From: Curvibacter sp. GWA2_63_95
GTDB taxonomy: Bacteria; Pseudomonadota; Gammaproteobacteria; Burkholderiales; Burkholderiaceae_C
Length of the DNA stretch: 64,000 nucleotides
Assembly (NCBI GenBank): GCA_001795455.1
Contig: MGPB01000004.1
Coordinates: 62,001-126,000 of the forward strand
Reading direction: 5' to 3'
Part shown: positions 18,211 through 27,130 of the stretch, piece after piece
Position numbering within the stretch: position 1 is the first letter of the stretch
Layout: each line of letters begins with the position of its first letter
Notes under the pieces: generated by a model
Seen by the model: the letters and a program-made list of their open reading frames with translations, nothing else
Database searches by the model: none
What the model was told of the DNA's origin: nothing
Translations under genes and position numbers: made by a program

Positions 18211-21200
18211 CTAATAGTTCTCCCGCAGATAGATCAGCGGACTGCGGTAAATGCCGAAAGTGGCACGGCCGCCCAGATTGGGGCCAAACCAGGGCCGGTT
18301 GGCAGCCGTGGCAGCGCTGGGCGTGGACCCCACGCAGGTATTGCCTGCAGCGGTCGCCGTGACATTGATGGCCAGGTCGACGCTACCGGAGTTGCTGACT
18401 CCTGCGTTATCTTTGCCCGGACGGGTCAATACCAGCCCTCCGGGTATGCGTCCGTTGACAAGCGTCTGCGTCCCTGTGGGTGTAATTTGCGTCTCACAGG
18501 CCTGCAGATTGCCCGTGAAATTTGACATCACGATGCTGCCCATGGGCAGGGTGGTGCAGCTGTCATCGGCATTGACCACATAAAAGTTGCCATTCCAGTA
18601 CTGCGCCTCCAGCGGCACCGGCAACGCCAATAGCTCCGACCCATACGCGTTCTGCATGCGCAGGCGGCCATAGCGCAGGCGGACATTGGTGCCTACCGCC
18701 GTGGCGGCACTGGCGGACACCTCGCCATCGCTGGGGGCGGCATTCACCGTCAGCAGCGTGTCTGCTGCAGGGTTGGTGGGGCGGCTGACCTGGTGCCGCG
18801 CCACGATGGCGGCTACGCCGTCAGTCCATGTGCCGGTGGGTGCGGTGGCACTGGTCTGCAGGGCCGACCCGGCGGGCAAGGTGGAGCCTGTAAACCCGTA
18901 GTTGCCGTACCCCGTGGTCACAAACTTGGCAAACACGCCCCGGTAGTTCTGGGTGGTGCCATTGCCCACGTTTTGGGCCGTCATGGTGAAGTTGGTGCCA
19001 AAGCCATCCTGGCCAAAGTAGGTGAATGTGGTGGCCGTGGCAGAACAGAACGGCGCCACAGCGGGTGAGGAGATGGTGAAGTGGTCCGGGTAAAAGCGCC
19101 CCAGCGATACCGCTGCAGTGTTGCCCACTGCACACCCGTACTTGCCTCCATCCAGGGAGTCCGAGAGGTTCTTGCCATTGGTGGTGTCCGTCACGCAATC
19201 ACCCTGCGCGGCGTCCACTGCCGTTAAAGCATCATCACGGTAAGCCCCGGCAGCCAGATAGACATACCCCACTTCGGAATACGTGGCGCTGCCCGCCGTC
19301 ACATTGGCCGGCACAGTGCTGGCCGACAAGGTACCCACCACACCACCACTGGCCTGGGTGCTGGCCTGGGTCGTGGTTTGGGCGCTGAGCTTTCCGGTGT
19401 CCAGCACCAGGTTTCCGGTGTAAGTCGCCGGTGTTGTCGTTGCCGCCAAGGTGAAGTTCGCACCCGCGCGGATGGCGGGAGTTGCCGTGGTGGAGGGCGC
19501 TGCGGCGGTGGCAGAGGTAACCAAGGTGGCCGCACTGGGGCGCACCGAAAATTGGTCCGAAGAACAGGCAGGCGCCACCGCGGTGAAACTGCCGCAGCTA
19601 CTGTCGGTGCACTCGCGCACACGGCAGCGCAGCTTGGAATAGGTGGCAGCCAGGTTGAAGTTGCCGGACAACGCGCGTCCGGCCGACCCCGAGTAAGTGC
19701 CCGACGCGAACGACACCGTCTGGCTGGCCACCGGAGCGCTGTACGCCGAACACGCGGGTGCAGGACTCGCAGCATCGTTGAACAACTCAACACGCACGTA
19801 CTTGGTGTTGCCGCCTGCGGCCACGTAATTGCTCTCCAGGGTTCCGTCGGCCTTGAGGGCAGCAATGTCCATGCTGAAGTTCTCTCCGGCCCGCTTCGTA
19901 TAGAGCGGCTTGCGGACGGTCGGGCTCCAGGTGGCGTTGGCTCCTGTCTCCAGGCAGTCGAAGGCACTGGCATCCGAAGATCCCCCCGGGTCGTTCATAT
20001 AGGTGGCACAAATGCTGATATTGGCCAACTCGTGAACGTTGGTGGAGCCACCCGTTCCCCCGGTGAATGACACCAACCAGTTGGCCGGTACTGCGGCTTG
20101 CAGACTGTTGGCGCCACGCGCATCGAAGGTGGGAATGACGGTGGTGTAACTACCGCCGGTCCCCGTGGTATCCCGCTGCACCGTTACATAGGCATTGACG
20201 TTGTTGGTGTTGTCAATCGTGATGCGGTACTTCTGCAGCGATGCCGAGTTGTTGGAGTTGGTCCAAACTTCAGGCGCCAAGGCGCCACTGTTGGCCAGCA
20301 AGCGATACCCGGTAGTACCCGAGCCACTGCCACGCACGGCGACGCTGTCTGGATAAAACCCTGCGGCGACTGCGGCACCCGCCGGGGGCGTCCAACCGGC
20401 GGGGTAGCCAAGACGGCCTTCTGTGGGGTTGGGGAAGTTGCCGTACTCGTCAATCCCTACGCCCAGCCAGCCACCCGCATATCCACTGGACACATTTTTC
20501 TGTGCGTACCCCAAGGACCCGCCATCGCCACCCGGCGCAGGCGCCACGCTGGCATCCGAGAAGACCACCCCCACGCCATCGGCTCCGTTACCGCCATAGG
20601 CATAGTGGTCAAACTGCACGACGATTTTGTTGCCTGCGCCCGGAAACCACTTTTTGAGCTGCACAAGCGTGGCCTGGTTGGTTCCCGCCGTGGTCAGGCG
20701 CAGGCGCTTTTGCCCGGACACGTCCACCACCTGCGGCAAAAAGTTGCCGCCAATGGTCACCGGATTCCAGAGGCTGCCGTTGAGGGTCCCGCTGGCAAAA
20801 TCGTCCACGATGCAAGTTTGCGAAGTGGTGCAGGTGCGCACCTGGGTCAGCCGGGTTTCAATCTGGCTTTGGGTCTGCACACCCGTAAAAAAGGCCACTT
20901 CATCCACATTGCCCCTGAAGTGGAAGGCTGCGGTCTGCCCTTCACTGGATGCTGCCGTTTCGCCCCCGATGGCTGCCATGCCCGTGCCATCAGACCAGGT
21001 GCCCGAATACAGGGAGCTGGCCTTGGCCAGCTGGGCCCCCGTATTGCTGTAGACGTACACCGTGATGGTCTTGCTCACGGTATTCACAGTGGCCGCCACA
21101 AAGTACCAGGTGTTGGCATTGATGACGGCAGGCGTGTCGATGGCGAAGGCGCCTGCACTGGGGTTGGTACCACCGGTCACGGCGCCTGCGTTGGCTGTAC

Positions 21201-22455
21201 TGCGGTTGAAAAAGCGCAACTTGCCCGCCCCACCGTCGCCCAGGCTGATCGCCCAGCCATTCTGGTTATCGTCACGCACAAAAATGCGCTGGCCACTGGC
21301 TGTCACATCGGTGGAGCGTATCCAGGCCGTCACACTGAACCCATTGGTCAGCACCGGCATGGAGGGCAGCTCCACATAGGTGTAGGTTCGCACCGTTCCT
21401 GCCGTGGTGTCGAACTCGCCATAGCGACAGGTGGACTGGCTGGCGTTGATGTAGGCCGGACTCCCCCCCACGGTGCTGGCCACCGGTGTAGCACCATTGG
21501 AAATCTTGGCGGTGCCATGGGCGCCGTTGCCGCTGCTGTCTTTGACCTCACCTGCAGTCCCGTTCCAGGAGGCTTCGTCCATCCGGTATTCCGCGATGAT
21601 CTGGGAGGTGCAGGCCGGCGGCATGGCAAAGCTGCTGCTGTTGGTGACACAGCTGTTGCCACAGGTGGCACCACAGCACACACTGTTGACATTAGCTTGG
21701 AAATTGAGCGTGATGGAGGCGGAACCCGATGACTTCACGCAGGCACCGGCTACGGTCTGGTTGTCCATCGTGATGCTGCCCGATGTGCTCACCACCGACC
21801 CCGTCACGGCTGCCTTGAATTGCACGTTGATGGCGCCCGCGCCCCCCACCACCGAGCCCCCCACCGTGGTCTCGTTTTCCAAGGTAACCGTGCCATTGGT
21901 CGACACCGACCCCGTGACCGCCGAGCGGTATTTCACCACCACCGCACCACTGGTGCTGGCCACCGAGCCACCAATTTGCGCTTCGTTGCCCATGGTGATG
22001 GAGCCGCTACCTGAAGTGACTGTGCCTGCCACCGTGGTCTTGAAACCAAGCAGGATGTTGCCCGCGTTGGCAGTCACGTCGCCGCCAAACTTCACTTCCC
22101 CGCCGCTGTCGTTGACCACCCCTGCCGTGACATTGGCGTTCACTTCCGCACGGTATCCGGTCGTGAGGGTTCCATTGACCACGATGCTCAGGTTACCGGT
22201 CGATCCGGCAGCATTGATCTTGGCGTTGTTGGTGGAAAAATTGCCGTTGATGGTGATGGTTGCTGGGCGGGGCGTGTTGATGGTGATGGTGTCGTTGTTG
22301 CCCAGCGTCAAGGCACTGCAGCTGTACGTAGGGCCAGAACCGCTGCACCCTGCGGGCAGGGTGCCCGGGAACACATAGTTGGCCGCATGCAGCTGGGGAG
22401 CGGCCGCCAACAGCCCCACCACCAGAGCTCGCGCAATTGAATACATCATGTTCAT
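18211..22455 (-). CDS. mshQ: MSHA biogenesis protein MshQ, giant exported adhesin-like protein
   Basis: The 1414-residue protein has a signal peptide (about residues 1-24, ending LHA). Residues 25-270 are a series of about 20-residue Gly/Thr/Val repeats (NATITING, GSVASTSG, GSVSTNGT type) that look like a right-handed beta-helix. A Cys-rich spot (VCCGATCGNSC) and a LamG/concanavalin-like domain (about 290-540) follow. The rest is a Thr/Ala-rich region ending in the MshQ C-terminal domain. MshQ proteins are linked to MSHA pili and may be a tip or surface adhesin. Start overlaps mshP by four bases. Confidence 0.88.
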   Translation of the reverse strand: MNMMYSIARALVVGLLAAAPQLHAANYVFPGTLPAGCSGSGPTYSCSALTLGNNDTITINTPRPATITINGNFSTNNAKINAAGSTGNLSIVVNGTLTTGYRAEVNANVTAGVVNDSGGEVKFGGDVTANAGNILLGFKTTVAGTVTSGSGSITMGNEAQIGGSVASTSGAVVVKYRSAVTGSVSTNGTVTLENETTVGGSVVGGAGAINVQFKAAVTGSVVSTSGSITMDNQTVAGACVKSSGSASITLNFQANVNSVCCGATCGNSCVTNSSSFAMPPACTSQIIAEYRMDEASWNGTAGEVKDSSGNGAHGTAKISNGATPVASTVGGSPAYINASQSTCRYGEFDTTAGTVRTYTYVELPSMPVLTNGFSVTAWIRSTDVTASGQRIFVRDDNQNGWAISLGDGGAGKLRFFNRSTANAGAVTGGTNPSAGAFAIDTPAVINANTWYFVAATVNTVSKTITVYVYSNTGAQLAKASSLYSGTWSDGTGMAAIGGETAASSEGQTAAFHFRGNVDEVAFFTGVQTQSQIETRLTQVRTCTTSQTCIVDDFASGTLNGSLWNPVTIGGNFLPQVVDVSGQKRLRLTTAGTNQATLVQLKKWFPGAGNKIVVQFDHYAYGGNGADGVGVVFSDASVAPAPGGDGGSLGYAQKNVSSGYAGGWLGVGIDEYGNFPNPTEGRLGYPAGWTPPAGAAVAAGFYPDSVAVRGSGSGTTGYRLLANSGALAPEVWTNSNNSASLQKYRITIDNTNNVNAYVTVQRDTTGTGGSYTTVIPTFDARGANSLQAAVPANWLVSFTGGTGGSTNVHELANISICATYMNDPGGSSDASAFDCLETGANATWSPTVRKPLYTKRAGENFSMDIAALKADGTLESNYVAAGGNTKYVRVELFNDAASPAPACSAYSAPVASQTVSFASGTYSGSAGRALSGNFNLAATYSKLRCRVRECTDSSCGSFTAVAPACSSDQFSVRPSAATLVTSATAAAPSTTATPAIRAGANFTLAATTTPATYTGNLVLDTGKLSAQTTTQASTQASGGVVGTLSASTVPANVTAGSATYSEVGYVYLAAGAYRDDALTAVDAAQGDCVTDTTNGKNLSDSLDGGKYGCAVGNTAAVSLGRFYPDHFTISSPAVAPFCSATATTFTYFGQDGFGTNFTMTAQNVGNGTTQNYRGVFAKFVTTGYGNYGFTGSTLPAGSALQTSATAPTGTWTDGVAAIVARHQVSRPTNPAADTLLTVNAAPSDGEVSASAATAVGTNVRLRYGRLRMQNAYGSELLALPVPLEAQYWNGNFYVVNADDSCTTLPMGSIVMSNFTGNLQACETQITPTGTQTLVNGRIPGGLVLTRPGKDNAGVSNSGSVDLAINVTATAAGNTCVGSTPSAATAANRPWFGPNLGGRATFGIYRSPLIYLRENY

Positions 22456-22856
22456 GGTGAAAACTCCACAGACGCCGACACACTGCGCTCTACTGCGGCA
22501 ACACCATTACCCAGGCTGGCACGCGAGACCAGGCGGTAGATAAGCACGTTGTTCACACCAGCATCCGAGTACACCGCGGGCGTGCAATTGACCTCGACGG
22601 TAAAACCATCGAGCACAAAACTCCTCGGATTGGGCGATGGACAAGCAGCAGTGTTGACCGTCAGGCTGGAAAGCCCCCACCCCAGCCCTGCACGCGCCGC
22701 CCAGTAGGCACGGGAACCCTGCACATCTTGTGCCGATGTGAGCTGCTGGGTATTGGAAAACGACAGCATAAAAGCGCCCAAAGCCGCCAACCCGACCACC
22801 AAAAACACGGCGGCCACAGCGGCAAACCCTTGTTGGAATGTACGAAGGCGTGTCAT
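22452..22856 (-). CDS. mshP: MSHA minor pilin-like protein MshP
   Basis: A 134-residue protein whose N-terminus (RTFQQGFAAVAAVFLVVGLA) is a pilin-like transmembrane helix preceded by a short basic leader, with QGFA at the possible prepilin peptidase site. The rest is a small periplasmic domain resembling PilX/MshP (SRAYWAARAGLGWGL). It overlaps mshO and mshQ by four bases each. Confidence 0.88.
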   Translation of the reverse strand: MTRLRTFQQGFAAVAAVFLVVGLAALGAFMLSFSNTQQLTSAQDVQGSRAYWAARAGLGWGLSSLTVNTAACPSPNPRSFVLDGFTVEVNCTPAVYSDAGVNNVLIYRLVSRASLGNGVAAVERSVSASVEFSP

Positions 22857-23674
22857 GGCGAGTTGTTCACATGCACCTCGTGGTACAGACGCACGGGTTC
22901 GTTGTTGGAGTTGAGGTCGAGCTGGATCTGCACGAGTCCATTGCGCTGCAAATCACTGCCGCTGTACACAAACGTGCAGCTCCCCACATTGGCAGCCAAC
23001 ACAGGCCCTGATACTGGACAGGTACTGTTGAAGCTGCCAGTGGTTACCGTGCGGTGCAGGTTGCCGCCCGTGCACACATAGGCCACCACCTGTTCTTCCA
23101 CAGGAATCACATGGAAGCGTGTGCTACCCGACTCCAGGGGAAACTGTTTGGCAGCAATGCTAATGGTGGTCTCCGCTCCATCAGTGACGCCGGTTACCGC
23201 CGCCGTGTTGTCGCCCAAATAGGCGCTAGCCCCGGCAATGCCCAGGTTGTAGACGGCAATGGTGTCCCCGATCTGAATTTGCTGGTCTGCGGGGGACAGG
23301 CTGTGTTGGCCCAACATATTGAACGTGGTGTCGGCTACCGCAAAGTTGAGGCTGGTGTTGTCACCGGCCACCGTTTCGGCAGTCCGGTAGCGGCCGCCGG
23401 TACGGGTAGGAATGAACTCCAGGCACTGGGGATTGGGAGTGCGTACGCTGTTGGGCAAGGCTTTGCGCACATCCCGCGACATACGGCGTACCGCCGTGTC
23501 GGCCGTGTCCGTCAGCGCGGCCCGGCGGTTGCTGTCCAAATAGGCGTCTATGGGGCTGCGCATGAACACGGCCACCACCGCGCCAATCACACCCATGATC
23601 ACAATCACCATAACCAATTCCACCAGCGTGAAGCCACCCTGCTGCAGGGGTGTTGTACGGGAGGGGTGGCGCAT
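22853..23674 (-). CDS. mshO: MSHA minor pilin MshO
   Basis: The 273-residue minor pilin has a type IV prepilin leader with cleavage site QQGGFTLVELVMVIVIMG, including the conserved Glu at position 5 after cleavage. MshO resembles PilW/GspJ-type minor pseudopilins that prime pilus assembly. RRMSRDVRKALPNSVR after the helix is typical. It lies two bases downstream of mshD. Confidence 0.92.
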   Translation of the reverse strand: MRHPSRTTPLQQGGFTLVELVMVIVIMGVIGAVVAVFMRSPIDAYLDSNRRAALTDTADTAVRRMSRDVRKALPNSVRTPNPQCLEFIPTRTGGRYRTAETVAGDNTSLNFAVADTTFNMLGQHSLSPADQQIQIGDTIAVYNLGIAGASAYLGDNTAAVTGVTDGAETTISIAAKQFPLESGSTRFHVIPVEEQVVAYVCTGGNLHRTVTTGSFNSTCPVSGPVLAANVGSCTFVYSGSDLQRNGLVQIQLDLNSNNEPVRLYHEVHVNNSP

Positions 23675-23676
23675 GG

Positions 23677-24120
23677 TCAGTAATCCGCCCGGTAGCCCGT
23701 CAAGACCACACTCTCGCCCCTGGCCGTGATGGTGACAGTCACCACCACCCGCCGCGCCGCAACGCCCAAAGCGGCGGTGCCGTCACTGACGGCCACCGTC
23801 AGTGTGTACCCGGCAAGGCTGGCGGGGAGCGCAAAGGCCGCCTGCGTCGCTCCGTTGAAGTCGTCCACATTGTCCCAATCGGTGCGACCCGTCTCACCCA
23901 CATTGGTACCGTCTGGATCGGCAAAGGCCTTTTGCAGCACCTCTTCCAGCACCGAGTCGGCCAGGGCGGCCGCCTGTTTGGTGAGCATGGGGTCGGCGCT
24001 GTTGCGCACCACCTGGTTCATGACCGACAAAATGCCGGCCACGCCTGCACCGACCACCACAATAAAGATGATCAACTCGATCAGGGTAAAGCCCCGCTGC
24101 AGGCGCCTAGTCATGCACAT
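23677..24120 (-). CDS. mshD: MSHA minor pilin MshD
   Basis: This 147-residue minor pilin carries the prepilin motif RGFTLIELIIFIVVVGAG after a short leader. The AADSVLEEVLQKAF-like region after the helix resembles MshD/PilV. It overlaps the 3' end of mshC by 14 bases; the internal ATG at 24114 is an alternative start with a smaller overlap. Confidence 0.9.
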   Translation of the reverse strand: MCMTRRLQRGFTLIELIIFIVVVGAGVAGILSVMNQVVRNSADPMLTKQAAALADSVLEEVLQKAFADPDGTNVGETGRTDWDNVDDFNGATQAAFALPASLAGYTLTVAVSDGTAALGVAARRVVVTVTITARGESVVLTGYRADY

Positions 24121-24604
24121 ACCCGGTCACCTCTTCCACGATGATGGTGCGCCCCGCGTTGACCACCGTGATGGTGCGCGCGGCGGGAGGCACGCTGGCC
24201 GGGCGCGACTGGCCCAGTCCGTCGAACGAGAACCCGGTGGGCACCACTGTGAACGCCACATTCGCGGGCGCAGTCAGCACCAGTTCTCCAAGCCGCCCTG
24301 GCACCGGCACCGGCACCGGCACGGTGCCACACGTTGCGCTTGCCTCCGTGGAAGCACGTGTGAGGGTAACCGTGGTCGCAGTGAAAGCCACACAGACGGT
24401 ACGGCGCTGGGCAATGGCCGTTTTCTGCGCAAAGCGCAGGGTGGACAAGACCTGGTCATGAAAGCCGCGGGCATCAAAGTCGTTGCGATTGAACACGCGT
24501 GGCGCCGCGAACACCGCCAGCACCCCCAGCATCACAACAACCATGATCAGTTCCACGAGAGTGAAACCATGCTGGCGACGTCCGCTCTTGATGGGAGTTT
24601 GCAT
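24107..24604 (-). CDS. mshC: MSHA minor pilin MshC
   Basis: A pilin-like protein of 165 residues with the class III signal HGFTLVELIMVVVMLGV and GspH-type features such as FAQKTAIAQRRTVCV. A VPVPVPVP run near the middle is low-complexity. MshC is a GspH/FimT-like minor pilin. The ATG at 24604 gives a leader of normal length; another ATG at 24637 would add 11 residues. It is read after the terminator that follows mshA, so its level should be well below that of the pilin. Confidence 0.88.
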   Translation of the reverse strand: MQTPIKSGRRQHGFTLVELIMVVVMLGVLAVFAAPRVFNRNDFDARGFHDQVLSTLRFAQKTAIAQRRTVCVAFTATTVTLTRASTEASATCGTVPVPVPVPGRLGELVLTAPANVAFTVVPTGFSFDGLGQSRPASVPPAARTITVVNAGRTIIVEEVTGYVHD

Positions 24605-24655
24605 CTCCGCGAAGAAGTCAACGAATTGCCCAAGCATATGCTACGGTCAGTTAGT

Positions 24656-24690
24656 AAAAAAGCGAGGACTCAATTGAGTGCCTCGCTTTT
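24656..24690 (-). terminator. terminator/attenuator between mshA and mshC
   Basis: On the minus strand the stem AAAAGCGAGG / CCTCGCTTTT, with an inner ACT/AGT pair and a CAATTG loop, ends in six T residues. It lies about 70 bases after mshA and 50 before mshC, so it should stop most transcripts after the pilin gene. A smaller hairpin, GCACTCAC / GTGAGTGC, occupies 24710-24740. Confidence 0.88.
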
Positions 24691-24756
24691 AGAGCAAAGT
24701 CATATGAACGCACTCACAAACACGCCAACAGCGTGAGTGCTCATTAAACCGTTAGA

Positions 24757-25179
24757 TCAATTACCAGCTCCGATAATGTCAAAAGTAACTGCAGTGTTTG
24801 GTGTGAAGCCTGCCAAAGTCAGCGTACAGTTTTTGGTAACACCGTTAGAAGCAGTGGCGGCAGCCAATTCACCACCCGATGTCGCAGCCACAGAATACCC
24901 GGTAGGCCAAACACCACCACTCATGGCTTGTTTGATGGAATCGCAAGTGTTCACCACCTTACATTTGGCCGACGCACTGGCGGCAGTTGCAATCGAGCAT
25001 CCACCGTAATTGATCGCCGAGGCTGAAGCGGCAGCACCTGCGACACCTTTCATGGATGCCTCTTGTGCATCACTCTTCAAATCCACAAACTTCGGAATCG
25101 CCACCGCGGCCAGCACGCCCAAAATCACAATGACCATCACCAACTCAATCAGCGTAAAGCCGCGTTGTACTTGTTTCAT
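24757..25179 (-). CDS. mshA: MSHA major pilin MshA
   Basis: The 140-residue type IV pilin starts MKQVQRGFTLIELVMVIV, with cleavage by prepilin peptidase expected after Gly8 and the conserved Glu at mature position 5. A globular domain follows with KFVDLKSDAQ and four cysteines (SGGC..., KCKVVNTC... and NC) able to form disulfides. AAAGGCGAA before the ATG is the ribosome site. It is the shaft subunit of the pilus. The gene has its own upstream gap of about 190 bases and a strong downstream terminator, both fitting high expression. Confidence 0.95.
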   Translation of the reverse strand: MKQVQRGFTLIELVMVIVILGVLAAVAIPKFVDLKSDAQEASMKGVAGAAASASAINYGGCSIATAASASAKCKVVNTCDSIKQAMSGGVWPTGYSVAATSGGELAAATASNGVTKNCTLTLAGFTPNTAVTFDIIGAGN

Positions 25180-25315
25180 GTCGTTCGCCTTTCGTTTGAA
25201 AAATCTTCCAGCCCAAGCGAATTGCCGGGCTCCCAACGTCATCTCGATCGTTGCATGACAAATTAATTCTATTGCAATGAACTGTTGTCGTGCATGAAGT
25301 TTGTCGCCTAAGTAT

Positions 25316-25329
25316 GTGAGTTAACTCAC
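25316..25329. promoter_or_regulatory. 14-bp perfect palindrome upstream of mshA
   Basis: GTGAGTTAACTCAC is fully self-complementary and lies about 137 bases before the mshA start, in the gap after mshF. It could be an operator for pilin expression. No known regulator consensus is assigned. Confidence 0.5.
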
Positions 25330-25370
25330 CATTTCACCGCTTTTATTGCATTTGCGGCCCGTTTGCGCGC

Positions 25371-25886
25371 TCAGTCCACGGCCTGCCCCATCCATACATA
25401 CGGCTGATGGGCGTTGATCTGCAGGGGGCCACTGGTAGCGCCCACGCGAAACCACATTGACACCGCCCCCACGGGGGACTGCAGCCAGGCGGGTTCGGTA
25501 GGGCGGTAGCCGATGCAGCTGCAAACGGGGTCAAACACCCAGCTGCCACCGGGCAGCGCTGCAAGCGCTTCGGGCCCGGCCAACCCGGCATAACCAGGCG
25601 GCAACTGTTGCAGCGCGGCGAAAGGATTGTGTTGCACGCCCACCGCAGGCTGGCGCCCTGCCCGGCTGCCCGCCACCGCGGCGTCCAGGTGCGCCACCAC
25701 CAGCGCGGTACGCAAACCCCCGAGGGTGCTTTTGATTTGCGCCAATTCGGCTTGCCCACGCACCTCGCGTGCATGGTGGGCCAACACGCCCCCCAAGACA
25801 AGCACCAGCGCAGCCACAAGCCCCCACTCGGTGAGGTGCGCATTCCACACCGGCGACGGCTGGGCCGCAGGGCGCAGCGCTGCCAT
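25371..25886 (-). CDS. mshF: MSHA biogenesis protein MshF-like
   Basis: The 171-residue protein has one membrane span near residues 20-40 and a long helix after it (REVRGQAELAQIKSTLGGLR), then a small periplasmic domain with a CSC motif. This is the size and layout of MshF, and it lies directly after mshG as in Vibrio loci. It starts three bases after the mshG stop. Sequence conservation of MshF is low, so the name rests largely on position. Confidence 0.72.
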   Translation of the reverse strand: MAALRPAAQPSPVWNAHLTEWGLVAALVLVLGGVLAHHAREVRGQAELAQIKSTLGGLRTALVVAHLDAAVAGSRAGRQPAVGVQHNPFAALQQLPPGYAGLAGPEALAALPGGSWVFDPVCSCIGYRPTEPAWLQSPVGAVSMWFRVGATSGPLQINAHQPYVWMGQAVD

Positions 25887-25889
25887 GGC

Positions 25890-27128
25890 TTAGCCGCCAC
25901 CCCGGCCCATGGCGGCCTGGCCCATATTCCACAAGGGCAGGAACACCCCCAGTGCCAACAAGAGCACCAGCACGCCGATGACAGCGAGCAGGATGGGCTC
26001 GATCGAGGCCGACAGGCCCTTGATGCTGTAGTCGGTGTCGCGCTCGTACATGGCGGCAATCTCGAACAAGAGGTTGTCCAGCTCGCCGGTTTCTTCGCCC
26101 ACATTGATCATCTGCAACACCACGGGCGTGAACACGCCGGTGGCCGCCGCGCAACGGGAGATGCTTTCGCCACGCTCGATGCCGTCACGCATCTGCTCAA
26201 TACGGCTGCCAATAAATGCGTTGTCTACCGTCTGCGCCACCACGGTGAGGGCCTGCACCAGCGGCACACCACTCTGGCTGGACAGCGCAAAGCTGCGGGC
26301 AAACCGCGCCAGTGTGGCCTTGAGGATGATGTCGCCCACGATGGGCAGCTTGAGTTTGCGGGAGTCCCAGCGGTAGCGCCCCTCAGGGGTGCGCAAGTAG
26401 GCACGCACGCCCACCACAGCACCCGCTGCCAGCGCCAGCAGCAGGGGCCACCAGGTAATCATCCAGCTGGAAAACGCGAGCAAACCGCGGGTGATCAAGG
26501 GCAACTGGGTGTTGAAGCCGGCAAACACCTTGGCAAACACCGGGATCACAAAGATGTTCAGGATCACGATGGCAATCGCCATGGCAATCATCACAAACAT
26601 GGGGTAACGCATGGCCTGCTTGATGCGCTCGCGCACGTCGCGCTCAAACTCCATGTGTTCGGTCAGGCGCAGAAACACCTCGGTCAAACGGCCTGTCATC
26701 TCGCCCACGCGGATCATGGAAATGTAAAAGCCGCCAAACAGTGCGCTGTGCCGCGCCAGCGATGCCGACAGCTCACGCCCCTGGTCCAGGCTGGCGCGGA
26801 TGTCTTTGAGCATGTCCACCATGGCGGGTTTGGTGGCCGAGGCCTCCAGCCCGGCAAAAGCGCGCAGGATGGGCACGCCGGCTTTGTTGAGCGTGTACAT
26901 CTGGCGCGAGAAGATCAGCAGGTCTTCCACCACCACAGGTTTGCGGTTGAGCCAGGCCAGCGCAGAGCCGGTGGACTTTGCTTCCTTGGCCTCGGCCAGG
27001 GCAATGTGGACCGGCGACACCCCGATGGACAGCAGTTGATCGGCCACGCCCCCCTCGGTCAGGGCTTCGAGTTGCCCATTCACGGCCTCGCCCCGGTTGT
27101 TGCGGCCTCGCCAAGCGTAAAGGGCCAT
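25890..27128 (-). CDS. mshG: MSHA inner-membrane platform protein MshG (GspF/PilC-like)
   Basis: The 412-residue protein belongs to the type II secretion F family: two repeated cytoplasmic domains (FSRQMYTLNKAGVPILRAF and FARSFALSSQSGVPLVQAL) and three membrane spans. It forms the platform that couples ATPase motion to pilin assembly. NVGEETGELDNLL and IRVGEMTGRL are the usual paired motifs. Only two bases separate it from mshE. Confidence 0.95.
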   Translation of the reverse strand: MALYAWRGRNNRGEAVNGQLEALTEGGVADQLLSIGVSPVHIALAEAKEAKSTGSALAWLNRKPVVVEDLLIFSRQMYTLNKAGVPILRAFAGLEASATKPAMVDMLKDIRASLDQGRELSASLARHSALFGGFYISMIRVGEMTGRLTEVFLRLTEHMEFERDVRERIKQAMRYPMFVMIAMAIAIVILNIFVIPVFAKVFAGFNTQLPLITRGLLAFSSWMITWWPLLLALAAGAVVGVRAYLRTPEGRYRWDSRKLKLPIVGDIILKATLARFARSFALSSQSGVPLVQALTVVAQTVDNAFIGSRIEQMRDGIERGESISRCAAATGVFTPVVLQMINVGEETGELDNLLFEIAAMYERDTDYSIKGLSASIEPILLAVIGVLVLLLALGVFLPLWNMGQAAMGRGGG

Positions 27129-27130
27129 GC

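Noticed and set aside
21700-22400. Periodic sequence in mshQ resembling a CRISPR or tandem DNA repeat
   Set aside because: The period is in the protein (beta-helix repeats) and the DNA units are too diverged; no constant repeat and spacer pattern.
24710-24740. GCACTCAC/GTGAGTGC hairpin as the main mshA terminator
   Set aside because: No T run follows; the stronger hairpin at 24656-24690 is the better terminator.
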